NCBI GenBank assembly: GCA_902803195.1
Contig: CADCOX010000113.1
Span: 1-6,466, forward strand
Reading direction: 5' to 3'
DNA from: an uncultured Bacteroidales bacterium
Lineage (GTDB): Bacteria > Bacteroidota > Bacteroidia > Bacteroidales > Bacteroidaceae
DNA length: 6,466 bases
The translations under genes were made by a program, and so were the position numbers. The notes under the pieces are model-generated. The model saw only the letters and a list, made by a program, of their open reading frames with translations, had not been told where the DNA came from and ran no database searches. Within the stretch, counting starts at the first letter, position 1, and every line of letters begins with the position of its first letter. Shown piece after piece: positions 6,237 to 6,466 of this stretch.

Positions 6237-6335
6237 GACGTCAATCTTCGTCAATCTGGACGTCAATCTTCGTCAATCTAGACGCCAATCTTCGTCAATC
6301 TAGACGTCAATCTCCGTTGATTTGGACGTCAAACT
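6237..6335 (+). repeat. Right direct array: four and a half 22-bp-family units
   Basis: Units begin at 6237, 6259, 6281 and 6303, with a decayed half unit at 6325-6335. Units 7 and 8 are canonical, unit 9 has one change in its first half (GACGCC), and unit 10 has the variant second half CGTTGATTT also found in left-array unit 2. Units are head to tail with no spacers. Confidence 0.95.
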
Positions 6336-6466
6336 AAACAAGAGATAGGCTTTTCGTAGAAAAGACATTTAAATCCACGATAAGAGGCTTTTGCGAACGG
6401 CGATTGGCTTGTTTTTTGGCAAAAACGTCTCCAAAGTGGTCCTTTTTAGATGATTTCACATCATAA
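6336..6466. other. Right-edge intergenic sequence without a recognisable gene
   Basis: AT-rich sequence beyond the array. It contains a small hairpin, CTTTTC-GTA-GAAAAG (6350-6364), and a short inverted repeat ATGAT/ATCAT (6450-6464) close to the window end. No TAnnTTTG box, coding frame or clear terminator was found. Confidence 0.5.

Larger units (their letters stand above)
5860..6466. other. Gene-free region carrying a two-module repeat locus upstream of topB
   Basis: No credible coding frame exists on either strand over about 600 bases. The repeat period of 22 bp is not a multiple of three, and frames through the array meet stops. Most of the region (5951-6335) is a family of 22-bp units in both orientations, with two T8-T9 runs each followed by GACG (5914-5925 and 6228-6240). 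The region is visibly more AT-rich than the flanking genes. Whatever gene lies right of 6466 is outside the window, so it is unknown whether the region is promoter, terminator or independent locus. Confidence 0.8.

Noticed and set aside
5951..6335. CRISPR array
   Set aside because: Units are contiguous 22-bp repeats with internal half repeats, no unique spacers, both orientations present, and no cas genes in the window.
5951..6335. Coding tandem repeat
   Set aside because: The period of 22 bp breaks the reading frame, stops occur (for example TAG at unit junctions), and no open frame spans the array.
5951..6335. Chromosomal or plasmid replication origin
   Set aside because: The array resembles iterons, but there is no DnaA-box cluster that I can recognise and no rep, dnaA or parAB gene nearby. 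Kept only as a possibility within the array finding.
5998..6335. TGACGTCA sites read as a CRE/CREB-type regulatory element
   Set aside because: This is a eukaryotic motif. Here it arises from the repeat junction sequence, and nothing supports such a factor in bacteria.

Overview
The window looks like a chromosomal segment from a member of the Bacteroidales, plausibly a Prevotella-like species. Two promoter -7 boxes have the Bacteroidetes form TAnnTTTG (both read TACCTTTG), the genes lack clear Shine-Dalgarno sequences, and there is a large TPR / PD40 propeller / OmpA lipoprotein of the kind typical of this phylum. The genus-level guess is an inference from gene style only.

All three real genes lie on the minus strand. 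From right to left they are: topB, DNA topoisomerase III (3929-5842, complete); a large outer-membrane lipoprotein with TPR, coiled-coil, beta-propeller, regulatory-like and OmpA domains resembling PorE of the type IX secretion system (1122-3788, complete); and a CorA-family divalent metal transporter (1-786, whose C-terminal membrane part lies beyond the left edge). topB and corA each have a recognisable promoter. The lipoprotein gene has no consensus promoter in the 140-base gap behind topB, so read-through from topB is possible. The three genes share no obvious pathway. The corA mRNA leader can fold so that its own start codon is buried in a stem.

The most unusual part is the gene-free right end, 5843-6466. 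Upstream of topB lies an elaborate array of a 22-bp repeat. Each unit consists of two related halves, GACGTCAATCT followed by TCGTCAATCTG, so the core CGTCAATCT recurs with alternating 10- and 12-bp spacing. The layout is: one inverted unit (5951-5971), six direct units (5998-6139), one and a half inverted units (6170-6205), then four and a half direct units (6237-6335). The same module, an inverted copy, a 26-31-nt spacer and a direct array, therefore occurs twice. In each module the inverted copy can pair with the first direct unit in a roughly 21-bp stem. Most substitutions among the direct copies are C to T or A to G on the plus strand, which in a plus-strand RNA would keep G-U pairing with the inverted copies. 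Hairpin-plus-T-run structures on the plus strand lie before each module's direct array. This could be a structured non-coding RNA locus, a protein-binding iteron-like array, or a minisatellite. The sequence alone cannot decide, and I do not recognise it as a described family.

No tRNA, rRNA, CRISPR array, insertion sequence or transposase was seen.
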